Below are positions 56,123 through 64,000 of a stretch of 64,000 nucleotides of DNA, piece by piece. Each line of letters starts with the position of its first letter. Position 1 is the first letter of the stretch. A model generated the notes under the pieces. It did not search any database and was not told the origin of the DNA. It saw nothing but the letters and a program-made list of their open reading frames with translations. The DNA is taken from NCBI RefSeq assembly GCF_000012885.1, contig NC_007498.2, positions 1,240,001-1,304,000 of the forward strand, read 5' to 3'. Origin of the DNA: Syntrophotalea carbinolica DSM 2380. Its GTDB lineage: Bacteria; Desulfobacterota; Desulfuromonadia; Desulfuromonadales; Syntrophotaleaceae. The translations under genes were made by a program, and so were the position numbers.

Positions 56123-57531
56123 AATCGATAACAGCTATTTTCCTATGTACATTGGTTTTAAGCGGCTGTTCGGTGTTCCGTGACTACACACCACCTGAAA
56201 ACCCGGTCGGTGCGGAGCAGACCGACCTGACGGTGTCCGATGCGGTGCGCTACAAAGCCGCACAAGAGCCTGTCGCTGCATGGTGGCAGAAGTTCGACGA
56301 TCCGCAATTGGTGGCACTGGTCGAAGAAGCGCTGGATACCAACCTCGATGTCCGTATTGCCCTGGCCAATCTCGGAGAGGCCCGCGCCATGGCCCGGGAG
56401 GTCGGTCTCGACCGCTTTCCGACCGTGACCGGCAATGCAGCCTATTTCCGCCTTCTGAACTCCCGGGAAACATCTGCCGGCAACTCTGTTGAGCGCGATG
56501 TGAACAGCTATACAGCAGGATTCGACGCCCTTTGGGAGTTGGATCTGTTCGGGCGAGTATCCCAACGGATCGCAGCGCAAAAAGCTCTTACGGACGCAGC
56601 ACTGAACGATGTGCGGCAGATATACGTGACGGTTAGCGCAGAAGCCGCGCGTACCTATATCGAACTGCGCGGGGCCCAATACCGCCTTAATATTGCCGAA
56701 CGCAACGCCCGTAACCAGGCCGGCACCTATGAACTGACGCAGAAACTTTTCGATGGCGGACGCGGCACGGCACTGGACGTATCCCGGGCCATAACGCAAC
56801 GTGATCTGGCCCGCTCCCGCATCCCCCCGTTACAGGCCGAGGTGACAGCCGCCATAAATCGGCTCTCCGTTTTGACCGGTCGTGTTCCGGATGCCTTACT
56901 CGAAGCGTTGTCGGGCAGCAAACCGTTGCCGAGCCTGCCCGTGACGGTCGCCGTCGGCGATGCAGAAGGGCTTCTCAAGAGGCGCCCGGATATTCGCACG
57001 GCCGAACGGCAACTGGCCGCCAGCGTGGCGCGGTATAACGTGGCGGCAACCGACCTTTTCCCGACTGTCAGCATTCTCGGATCCATCGGTTTCAGTGCCA
57101 CCGACCTGGGTAGTTTCGGAGCCTCCGCCCTGGCGGGATCCTTGGGGCCTTCCATTCACTGGCGTGCTTTCGACCTGGGTCGGGTGCGTGCGCAGATGGC
57201 CCAGGCCGATGCCAGATCCATAGCCGCGTTGGCTGCTTACGAGAAAACGGTGCTAAAGGCGCTGGAGGAAACACAGACGGCTCTGAGCAATTTTTCCCGG
57301 GAGGAAGAACGCCGCGGAACATTGCAGCAAGCCGCACGTTCCGCACGGCACTCGGCACAGCTCGCCAAGCAGCGTTATGAACAGGGGATGGATGCTTTTC
57401 TGGACGTGTTGGATGCGGAACGCACCCAGTTGCAGACCGAGGACGCCCTTGCCGCCAGCGAAACCACGGCGGCGTTGGATTTAATCGCCATCTATAAAGC
57501 CCTTGGCGGCGGGTGGCAGGTGGTGGAGTAA
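56119..57531 (+). CDS. NodT family outer-membrane efflux lipoprotein
   Basis: 470-residue TolC-like outer-membrane channel subunit. Lipoprotein signal with lipobox LSGC, then two outer-membrane-efflux repeats (about 60-250 and 270-460) with the ALxxNLDVRIALANLGEARA helix and DLFPTVSILGSIGFSA strand. Completes the tripartite pump with the two preceding genes. Confidence 0.94.
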   Translation: MKSITAIFLCTLVLSGCSVFRDYTPPENPVGAEQTDLTVSDAVRYKAAQEPVAAWWQKFDDPQLVALVEEALDTNLDVRIALANLGEARAMAREVGLDRFPTVTGNAAYFRLLNSRETSAGNSVERDVNSYTAGFDALWELDLFGRVSQRIAAQKALTDAALNDVRQIYVTVSAEAARTYIELRGAQYRLNIAERNARNQAGTYELTQKLFDGGRGTALDVSRAITQRDLARSRIPPLQAEVTAAINRLSVLTGRVPDALLEALSGSKPLPSLPVTVAVGDAEGLLKRRPDIRTAERQLAASVARYNVAATDLFPTVSILGSIGFSATDLGSFGASALAGSLGPSIHWRAFDLGRVRAQMAQADARSIAALAAYEKTVLKALEETQTALSNFSREEERRGTLQQAARSARHSAQLAKQRYEQGMDAFLDVLDAERTQLQTEDALAASETTAALDLIAIYKALGGGWQVVE

Positions 57532-57587
57532 CTTTTCCGGCACCGCCTTTATCGACAAAACAGTCTTGGCAGTAAACGGAGGGCAGT

Positions 57588-57644
57588 ATGAAAGCCATAA
57601 CCATTAACAGAAGCCTTTTCCGTCCTGTCGTGCAGGAAATGTGA
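57588..57644 (+). CDS. Possible 18-residue small ORF before the MFS exporter
   Basis: ATG with a strong ribosome-binding site (CGGAGGGCAGT) opens MKAITINRSLFRPVVQEM and stops 18 bases before the MFS start, just ahead of its own AGGAG. It could be a leader peptide, or the front end of a lost flavodoxin-like gene (compare MKALAINGSPRKGG of the reductase at 61341). No other support. Confidence 0.35.
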   Translation: MKAITINRSLFRPVVQEM

Positions 57645-57662
57645 CTATCAGGAGTTCCCGTA

Positions 57663-58925
57663 TTGACCAAGCTTTTTTCGAAAACACACGAACCTGTTGA
57701 CGGTTCTTCACCCAATGCTCCCGGTTGGTACATGCTGGCAGTTCTAAGCCTATTGATGGGATTCGCGTCCATTTCGACCGATCTTTATCTGCCGGCCATG
57801 CCGACGATGGCCCGTTCGCTCGGTGCGGATGCCGGCATGATCGAATTGACGATCTCCGGCTATCTCGTCGGTTTCAGCCTGGGGCAGCTCCTGTGGGGAC
57901 CGATAAGCGACCGTTACGGTCGCCGTCCGTCGGTGGCGGTCGGGCTGGTGCTGTTCGTCATCGGTGCGGCCGGTTGCGCCCTTTCGGAAAACGTGCTCAT
58001 CTTGATCGCCTGGCGCATTGTGCAGGCGCTCGGCGCCTGCGCCAGCGTGGCATTGTCACGTGCTATGGTGCGGGACCTCTATGAAGGCAATCGTGCGGCG
58101 CAGATGCTCTCAACGTTGATAACGGTGATGGCGATCGCGCCGCTTGTCGGACCGTTGGTGGGTGGGCAGATCGTCGCTTTCGCCGGATGGCGGGCCCTTT
58201 TCTGGACGCTGGTCGGCATCGGTCTGGTGACGCTTGCAGCGCTTTTTACCATTCCGGAAACCTTGCCTGCCGAGCGGCGCAACCGGGAGTCAATCGGTCA
58301 CGCTCTGATGCGATACGGCGAGCTTTTGCGCTACCGGCGACTTCTGGGGTATGCGGGCACCGGCAGCTTCCTTTATGCCGGCGTATTTGCTTATGTCGCG
58401 GGAACACCCTTCGCCTACATCACCATTTACCATGTGCCGGTGCAGCTTTACGGTCTGCTGTTCGGCCTCGGTATCATCGGTATCATGGTCGCCAATCTCG
58501 TAAATTTGCGCTTGGTTCCGCGGTTTGGCTATGACCGGATGCTCCTGTTCGGCACGGTCATCACTGCCATCTCGGCCATTGTGACGGCCGTGGCCACTCA
58601 TACCGGCTGGGGCGGACTTTGGGGATTGGTTGCGCCGCTGTTCGTGTTCGTCTCCATGACCGGTTTCGTTGTCGCCAATTCGATCACGGGGGCAATGGCC
58701 GATTTCCCGGAACGCGCCGGTGCCGTATCTGCGCTGGTCGGTGCCCTTCAGTACGGCCTCGGTATGGTCGGCTCCGGTCTGGTCGGTGCCTTCGCCGACG
58801 GGACGCCCTGGCCCATGGGCTGGGTGATCGCGATTACCGGGGTCGGAAGCTTACTTTGTATGGGGCTGCTGGCTCCAGAGCGCATCCGGAAAACCGCAGA
58901 CGCAGGATATGAAAAAATCGCTTGA
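57663..58925 (+). CDS. Bcr/CflA-type MFS drug exporter
   Basis: 420-residue major facilitator with twelve membrane helices (drug:H+ antiporter, Bcr/CflA). Motifs: STDLYLPAMPTMARSLGA in helix 1, GQLLWGPISDRYGRRPSVAV (motif A), ALGACASVALSRAMVRDLY and IAPLVGPLVGGQI (motif C). TTG start after AGGAG. It follows the RND operon in the same direction and probably belongs to the same export module. Confidence 0.93.
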   Translation: MTKLFSKTHEPVDGSSPNAPGWYMLAVLSLLMGFASISTDLYLPAMPTMARSLGADAGMIELTISGYLVGFSLGQLLWGPISDRYGRRPSVAVGLVLFVIGAAGCALSENVLILIAWRIVQALGACASVALSRAMVRDLYEGNRAAQMLSTLITVMAIAPLVGPLVGGQIVAFAGWRALFWTLVGIGLVTLAALFTIPETLPAERRNRESIGHALMRYGELLRYRRLLGYAGTGSFLYAGVFAYVAGTPFAYITIYHVPVQLYGLLFGLGIIGIMVANLVNLRLVPRFGYDRMLLFGTVITAISAIVTAVATHTGWGGLWGLVAPLFVFVSMTGFVVANSITGAMADFPERAGAVSALVGALQYGLGMVGSGLVGAFADGTPWPMGWVIAITGVGSLLCMGLLAPERIRKTADAGYEKIA

Positions 58926-59066
58926 AGGCAAAACTGCTGTGGAGGTCTCCGCCGAAAAAAGTTCGACAACATGGCTAAATCCCGTATCATACGAAGACTA
59001 AAGGGCATCCCAATAACGGGTATAGGATTTTTTCACATAAAAGATGAACTGCAAAGGTTGTTTTTG

Positions 59067-61247
59067 ATGAATCTTTTTTCCCAAGCGTCTTCGTTCTCCT
59101 CAGAACCTCTGGCATCCAGAATGCGCCCCCGCACTCTGGAAGAGTACGTGGGACAAGACCATATTCTCGGAGAAGGTCGGCTTTTGCGCCGTGCCATTCG
59201 GGCAGATCAGCTTTCATCCTTGATCTTTTACGGCCCTCCCGGTACCGGGAAAACTACGCTGGCCCAGGTGATTGCCAATAGCACCGCCAGCCGTTTTGTG
59301 TCGATGAATGCTGTTCTCAGCGGTGTGAAAGATTTGCGGGAAGCCATTGAAGATGCTCGGCAATCTCAGGAATATTACGACAAACGCACCATCTTGTTTG
59401 TCGATGAAGTTCATCGGTGGAATAAATCCCAGCAGGATGCACTGCTGCCCTGGGTGGAAAAGGGCACCATTATTCTGATCGGAGCCACGACGGAAAACCC
59501 CTATTTTGAAGTGAATAAAGCACTGGTCAGTCGCAGCCGGGTTTTCCAGCTTCTGGGACTGACCGAAGAAAATCTCCGGCAGATCGTTACACAGACCCTG
59601 CAGGATAAACAACGGGGTTACGGGAAATGGCAGGTGGAGTTCGAGCCCGATGCGCTGGACCACTTGGTACGGGTAGCCTCGGGAGATGCCCGGTCACTCC
59701 TGAATGCTTTACAGTTGGCCGTGGAAACGACCCCTGAAAGTTTCCCCCCTCCGGCAAACAGCCGGATACATATCACCCTTTCGGCTGCCGAAGAGAGTAT
59801 CCAGCAGAAAGCCGTTCTCTACGATAAAGAAGGGGATTACCATTTCGATACCATCAGTGCCTTTATAAAATCCCTTAGGGGATCCGATCCCGACGCAGCC
59901 CTCTACTGGATGGCGCGTATGGTAAGGGCCGGCGAAGATCCCCGGTATATTTTCAGAAGGATGCTGATATCGGCCAGCGAAGATGTCGGTATGGCCGATC
60001 CCTACGCATTAGGGGTCGTGGAAGCGGCCGCATCAGCTTTTGACCGGGTAGGTCTGCCGGAAGGGCAATTTCATCTTACCCAGGCAACCTTGTATCTGGC
60101 GACCTGTCCCAAATCCAACTCATCTCTGGCTTTTTTCGACGCCCTGGAGGCGGTAGCAAAAGAAGAGGCTGAGGTTCCCAATCATCTCCGGGATTCCAGC
60201 CGGGACGAACATAGCTTCGGCCATGGCAAAGGTTACAAATATCCCCATGCCTTCCGGGATCACTGGGTCGCCCAGCAATACCTGCCCGGAACCCTGAAGG
60301 GCCGGATTTTCTATCAGCCCACGGGTCAGGGATATGAGGGGAGCATTCAGACTCAGGTTATCCGGCACCGTGAAGAACAACTGGACCGGATGTTGGAGGA
60401 GACCCCGGAAACCCTAAGCTTCTCACCGGGAGATAAAGAGCGGGACCGGTGGATTCGCCGTGTACAGGGAACGTCATCTTCCCGCAAAAAGCTGCTGAAA
60501 GCCTTGGTCGAACCGATGCAGATAGGGCGTTCCGACCGCATATTCCTGGCCCCACTCCGATGGAACCAGCTCTTCTGGGAACTGTTCCGCAAGGTACCGG
60601 AAGGAGGACTCACTGCTTTAGCCGACCAGGAGGACTACCGTAATCTCGTGGAGTTCTCCATGGAAAGTCTCCCTGAATCGGAACGGCCCCTCCTGGTTGA
60701 CCGCTCTCTTAAAGATCCTCGATGGCTGGAGCATCCGGATCTTCAACCGCTGACATGGGAGCACATTGTTCTGGACGGGGTACTGGATCAGCAGGACGAA
60801 CTTTTTCCTCAGATTCTGGAAGAAAAATTAGCGCCCAAAGGGTGGTTTACCGGCTGTCTGCCCCTTCCCGGAGCTGGCAGCCGATTAAGCGAATTACTAA
60901 AAGGCCGGGTAGAAGACAAACTCTTATCTCGGATAGAAGAAGGGGAGGAACTATTTTATACCGAAAGAGCACCTTACCCCCAAAAAGAACGTATGGAAAA
61001 CCTGGCTGATTTGACATTGGTTGAGTGGACTCAGTTGCCCATCGAAGAATCCCTGGTGCCCAATGCCCAGTGGCTTGCCCCCTGGTTCAAAGATCTACCC
61101 GGTAGTTGGTTTAATTATGTCAGTCGCAACCTGGGTGAAGATGAGATCAGGAGAATTCGAGCCCTTTTACAACCGGAAAAACTTCCCTCCTCCTTTCCGT
61201 GGACCCGCAATTGGCTTATTTACCGCCTTCGGAAATCCGCAACATAA
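59067..61247 (+). CDS. rarA: RarA/MgsA AAA ATPase with C-terminal extension
   Basis: 726 residues; ordinary RarA has about 440. Residues 1-430 are a clear RarA clamp-loader-like ATPase acting at stalled forks: RMRPRTLEEYVGQDHILGEG, Walker A FYGPPGTGKTTLAQ, Walker B ILFVDEVHRWNKSQQDALLP, sensor IGATTENPYFEVN and the tetramerisation part RMLISASEDVGMADPYAL ... PHAFRDHWVAQQYLP. The remaining 290 residues look like the partner seen in RarA-unknown-domain fusion proteins, with a worn methyltransferase-like patch (APLRWNQLFWELFRKVPEGG). ATG after AAAGG; a 32-codon upstream extension is rejected. Composition differs slightly from neighbours. Confidence 0.9.
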   Translation: MNLFSQASSFSSEPLASRMRPRTLEEYVGQDHILGEGRLLRRAIRADQLSSLIFYGPPGTGKTTLAQVIANSTASRFVSMNAVLSGVKDLREAIEDARQSQEYYDKRTILFVDEVHRWNKSQQDALLPWVEKGTIILIGATTENPYFEVNKALVSRSRVFQLLGLTEENLRQIVTQTLQDKQRGYGKWQVEFEPDALDHLVRVASGDARSLLNALQLAVETTPESFPPPANSRIHITLSAAEESIQQKAVLYDKEGDYHFDTISAFIKSLRGSDPDAALYWMARMVRAGEDPRYIFRRMLISASEDVGMADPYALGVVEAAASAFDRVGLPEGQFHLTQATLYLATCPKSNSSLAFFDALEAVAKEEAEVPNHLRDSSRDEHSFGHGKGYKYPHAFRDHWVAQQYLPGTLKGRIFYQPTGQGYEGSIQTQVIRHREEQLDRMLEETPETLSFSPGDKERDRWIRRVQGTSSSRKKLLKALVEPMQIGRSDRIFLAPLRWNQLFWELFRKVPEGGLTALADQEDYRNLVEFSMESLPESERPLLVDRSLKDPRWLEHPDLQPLTWEHIVLDGVLDQQDELFPQILEEKLAPKGWFTGCLPLPGAGSRLSELLKGRVEDKLLSRIEEGEELFYTERAPYPQKERMENLADLTLVEWTQLPIEESLVPNAQWLAPWFKDLPGSWFNYVSRNLGEDEIRRIRALLQPEKLPSSFPWTRNWLIYRLRKSAT

Positions 61248-61340
61248 AGAGAACATTGCATTTGCGGGGGAGGCCCCGTCGCTGATCCTCAATAATCAGT
61301 TAACGCAATAACACTTTATTATCCATGCAAAGGAAAAACC

Positions 61341-61961
61341 ATGAAAGCCTTGGCCATAAACGGAAGTCCCAGAAAGGGCGGTAATACGGAAATTTTGCTC
61401 AAGCAGGTGCTCGAGCCTCTGGAAACAGATGGCTGGGAAACCGAGTATCTGCAGATCGGCGGCAAGCCGGTGCGGGGTTGCACGGCCTGCATGAAATGCG
61501 TCGAAAACCGGAACGGTCGCTGCGTTATCGAAGGCGATTTTGTGAACGACTGCCTGGAAAAGATGTTCGAGGCCGATGCCATCCTCCTCGGCTCGCCGAC
61601 CTACTTCGGCGATGTCACCGCCGAGCTGAAGGCCCTGATCGACCGGGCCGGTTTTGTCGCGCTGGCCAACGGCGGCGCTTTCAGCGGCAAGATCGGGGCC
61701 GCAGTAGTAGCGGTCCGGCGTGGGGGCGGGACCCATGTTTTCGACTCCATCAACCATATGTTTCAAATCTCCTCCATGATTGTTCCAGGCTCCCTCTATT
61801 GGAACCTGGGCATGGGGCTCGACAAAGGAGACGTTCTCAAGGACGATGAGGCCCTGCGGAACATGAACCATCTTGGGCAAACCATCGCCTGGCTCGGCAA
61901 GGCCATGACCTCGATCTCCGAAACGACCCCTTTTCCCAAAGTTGCGGTGGAACTCGGTTAG
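61341..61961 (+). CDS. Iron-sulfur flavoprotein-like NADPH-dependent FMN reductase
   Basis: 206 residues. Flavodoxin-like fold: AINGSPRKGGNTEILL, GSPTYFGDVTAELKALIDR. A compact Cys cluster GCTACMKCVENRNGRC binds a [4Fe-4S] in archaeal and anaerobe iron-sulfur flavoproteins, which reduce O2/peroxide or quinones. Typical of strict anaerobes. AAAGGAAAAACC precedes the ATG. Single gene. Confidence 0.9.
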   Translation: MKALAINGSPRKGGNTEILLKQVLEPLETDGWETEYLQIGGKPVRGCTACMKCVENRNGRCVIEGDFVNDCLEKMFEADAILLGSPTYFGDVTAELKALIDRAGFVALANGGAFSGKIGAAVVAVRRGGGTHVFDSINHMFQISSMIVPGSLYWNLGMGLDKGDVLKDDEALRNMNHLGQTIAWLGKAMTSISETTPFPKVAVELG

Positions 61962-62151
61962 ATGGGGCAGGGGAAGTCGATATCGCGGCACCGCTTGCCA
62001 TGAACTTGATCCGGTTGAAAACTGATCGCCTACTTTCGCTTGGCGGAGGTTCAGGTAAGTAAGCGGCTTGGCCGGATGATTGCGGGAGTGTTATGCCCTA
62101 TCGGGAGGATTGTCGGGGCGGATGACGGGGTAAAGTCGCTGTGTCGTTTCC
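61962..62151. other. Intergenic region between convergent genes
   Basis: 190 bases without a supported ORF between the reductase and the FlhB-like gene; no clean hairpin followed by T-run is visible. Confidence 0.5.
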
Positions 62152-62424
62152 TCAGTCCATGCGTTGGTTGACGCGATAGACAAAAGCCAGGATTTCCGCC
62201 ACCGCCTGATAGAGTTCCTCGGGGATTTCCTGCCCCAGGGGAACCTTGTCCAGTATCTCCACCAGGTCGGGATCCCGAACGACTTCAACCCCCGCTTCGC
62301 CCGCCGTTGCCAGGATTTTTTCAGCAACGGCGCCTTTGCCGCTGGCTACCACAACCGGCGCTTTACCGCTGGCTTTTTGGTAGGTCAGGGCAACGGCTTT
62401 ATTCTGTCTGTTCTTCTCTGTCAT
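62152..62424 (-). CDS. FlhB C-terminal-like protein (YlqH/FhlB type)
   Basis: 90-residue protein homologous to the cytoplasmic end of FlhB: AVALTYQKASGKAPVVVASG, then GVEVVRDPDLVEILDKVPLG and EIPEELYQAVAEILAFVYRV. The autocleavage NPTH motif is absent. It accompanies FliK-like genes in many flagellated bacteria and may act in export-substrate switching. The start was taken at the ATG before TEKNRQNK because the similarity begins there; the longer frame overlaps the FliK-like gene. Confidence 0.87.
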   Translation of the reverse strand: MTEKNRQNKAVALTYQKASGKAPVVVASGKGAVAEKILATAGEAGVEVVRDPDLVEILDKVPLGQEIPEELYQAVAEILAFVYRVNQRMD

Positions 62425-62485
62425 GATAATCTCTGTTGCTCGTACCTCAGGATGGAAAGGTTCGGGAATAGGGCATCCTTTTCGG

Positions 62486-63499
62486 TCAAATCCGGGTGTT
62501 GACGAAACCGTGCGTATCGTTGCCAAGGTGTGCCATAAAGTCTTCTTCGGGGCGCGTCTTGCCGGTGGTGAAAAGGATTTCCGGTGACGGTCCGAAATGC
62601 AGAGCCTGGCAGAGTTCCTCACTGAAAGCGGACAGCATTCGACTGGTTTTCGGTTTGTCGCAAGTGAATTTGATGCGCAGCTTGTCCGCATCCCATAGCA
62701 TGTCTATCCGTAATTCTCCCAATCTCTCAAGGCTGAGAAAGATGCTCAGCTTTTTTGATGCATTTGACTCAGCTTCCGGTCGTTCGCCACAATCCTCCAC
62801 GAGAAGAAAGCCCTGCTCGATAAACGGCAAAGGCAACGGCAGCAGCGCAATACCTTCCGCTTCGCGCTGCAGATTGAAATGCCGGATCATATCGAGCCCC
62901 TGTAATGCATCGGTTGCCCGTTCGGTAGCAGCATCTTTGCCGTCGATGCCTTCTTCGAACAACAAAGTCAAGGTCTGGCTAAGGTTGGCAGGGGGTTGGT
63001 CGTGTTTAAGTCTGATAACTCCAAGACTTTCCAGAAGGGTCGTCAGAATGTTCCCATCCACCTTGCCTGTTGAACCTTCCACCCCCTCCATGAACATTTT
63101 TAAAGCCTTGCCGAAAGGATCAAGCAATGGATTTTTTTCGCGATGGTCCCGGCTTTGCAGGTGACGGGCCAGAGCCGGCAGTTTCCATCCGGCGTCAAGT
63201 AGTTGCAATAGTGCCTTGTGCTGGTTTTCCGGATTCAACCCCAACGGTTGCAATTGGACTTCTCCGGCACTGCTTGTAACGTGCAGCAGCAGTTGTTGCC
63301 CTTCGCGTAATCCAAGGGTAGAGCGCGCCGCGACCGTGCGACCGCTCATCTGCAAGGTAACTTGTCCGTCTTTCAACGCCATAACCGTTGCCCGGAGAAT
63401 CTGCCCCGGTCGCCAGACACTGGTGTCATCCGGTTGTGGCTTGGCCTGGCCGGTTCCCGATACGGGGAGTACGGTAAAGGTTGCATCATTGATTTTCAT
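62486..63499 (-). CDS. fliK: FliK-like flagellar hook-length control protein
   Basis: 337 residues. The N-terminal part carries an OB-like stretch (VMALKDGQVTLQMSGRTVAA), the middle is helical with a LLESLGV region, and the C-terminal Flg_hook-like domain (about 225-320) has LSLERLGELRIDMLWDADKL. Together with the adjacent FlhB-like gene it makes the usual pair for hook-length control and secretion switching. Divergent from the receiver-domain gene at the right edge. Confidence 0.75.
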   Translation of the reverse strand: MKINDATFTVLPVSGTGQAKPQPDDTSVWRPGQILRATVMALKDGQVTLQMSGRTVAARSTLGLREGQQLLLHVTSSAGEVQLQPLGLNPENQHKALLQLLDAGWKLPALARHLQSRDHREKNPLLDPFGKALKMFMEGVEGSTGKVDGNILTTLLESLGVIRLKHDQPPANLSQTLTLLFEEGIDGKDAATERATDALQGLDMIRHFNLQREAEGIALLPLPLPFIEQGFLLVEDCGERPEAESNASKKLSIFLSLERLGELRIDMLWDADKLRIKFTCDKPKTSRMLSAFSEELCQALHFGPSPEILFTTGKTRPEEDFMAHLGNDTHGFVNTRI

Positions 63500-63645
63500 G
63501 GCATCTCTTCGACAGGAGGGTCCTGTTTCTTTACTGGTTGCAGGATCTTTTTTTTTTGCGCCAAAGGAATGAAAGACCTAAAGATCGCCGTTTGTTGTGT
63601 CGATAATAAGAGCAACGAGTCGTTTTATGTGACGGGAGAGATTTT

Positions 63646-64000
63646 ATGTTGAACACGGCACTGATATTGGGCAGCACGGCGGCAACGCGCGGCGAAGTTG
63701 CCGATTGCCTGGATAAAACCGGTCTGGTTCATCGCAAACTTTATTGCAAGGACGCCCGCCGGGCCATTCGCTGGTTGAGTGAACACAATGTCGATATCGT
63801 GTGTTGCGATTGGCGTTGGTCCGCTGTCGATGACGTCACCGATCTGATGGGTGTTCTGCGGCGTCGCACAGAATGGCAGGATCTTCCCGTATTGCTGTTC
63901 AGTTCGGGTGATGAGCGCGATCTGTGGATGGCCGGTATGGAGATCGGTGTCAGCGAATGTCTGCCGATGGGGTTGCCCATGGAGGAGCATCGCATAAAAA
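63646..64000 (+). CDS. Receiver-domain protein, degenerate acidic pocket (cut by window end)
   Basis: The first 118 residues form a CheY-like fold: LNTALILGSTAATRGEVADC, then NVDIVCCDWRWSAVDDVTDL with the Asp of strand 3, and LPVLLFSSGDERDLWMAGM. The N-terminal acidic pair that holds Mg2+ is replaced by GST, so phosphorylation is uncertain. GGGAGAG precedes the ATG. The output domain lies beyond the window. Confidence 0.8.
   Translation, partial: MLNTALILGSTAATRGEVADCLDKTGLVHRKLYCKDARRAIRWLSEHNVDIVCCDWRWSAVDDVTDLMGVLRRRTEWQDLPVLLFSSGDERDLWMAGMEIGVSECLPMGLPMEEHRIK

Overview
The window looks like chromosomal DNA of a Gram-negative anaerobe, most likely a deltaproteobacterium of the Desulfuromonadales (Pelobacter/Syntrophotalea/Geobacter type). 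This is an inference from gene content: a polyferredoxin membrane protein, NADPH-type iron alcohol dehydrogenases, an iron-sulfur flavoprotein-like reductase, hybrid kinases, a Cache/PAS diguanylate cyclase and flagellar genes. No rRNA, tRNA or CRISPR array was seen.

Left part (1-28.5 kb), mostly housekeeping. A leftward pair encodes a double periplasmic-binding protein and a hybrid histidine kinase that runs off the left edge. A tight rightward block follows: tlyA, a tetrapyrrole methylase, an Mre11-like protein with degenerate active-site motifs, its YhaN/SbcC-like ATPase and a HIT protein. Next come a DksA-like zinc-finger protein, an RSH protein that seems to retain only the hydrolase, a YjbQ protein, two methyltransferases, a cyclophilin, the polyferredoxin, pncB, a YbaK deacylase, a rhomboid protease, an aldehyde dehydrogenase, an L,D-transpeptidase, a TraB-type membrane protein and a diguanylate cyclase.

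Middle part (28.6-51.5 kb), an accessory redox/aldehyde-stress region. It holds a leftward operon (SDR, cupin, carboxymuconolactone-decarboxylase-like protein, flavodoxin), two YqhC-type AraC regulators, two YqhD-like iron alcohol dehydrogenases (one frameshifted), an alpha/beta hydrolase, an Old Yellow Enzyme with an HxlR regulator, a LysR/AEC pair, a metallo-beta-lactamase fold protein and an aldo/keto reductase. A conserved ~35-bp sequence (GATCRGGCAA, then ATC, then AGGAT) lies upstream of five of these transcription units. I read it as the shared operator of the AraC regulators, which would make the scattered genes one regulon.

Two foreign pieces interrupt this region. One is a REP-type transposase gene framed by 25-bp perfect inverted repeats (32.6-33.7 kb). 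The other is a decaying defence patch (41.3-47.4 kb) with a 1431-residue P-loop NTPase carrying a C-terminal PD-(D/E)XK-like motif, a RhuM protein, gene fragments, and a HipB-like regulator with two operators. Three related palindromic repeats border these genes.

Right part (51.7-64 kb). A complete RND tripartite efflux operon follows the aldo/keto reductase and is trailed by a Bcr/CflA-type MFS exporter. Then come a RarA-type AAA protein with a long C-terminal extension, an iron-sulfur flavoprotein-like reductase, a leftward FliK/FlhB-C-terminal-like pair, and the start of a receiver-domain protein cut by the right edge.
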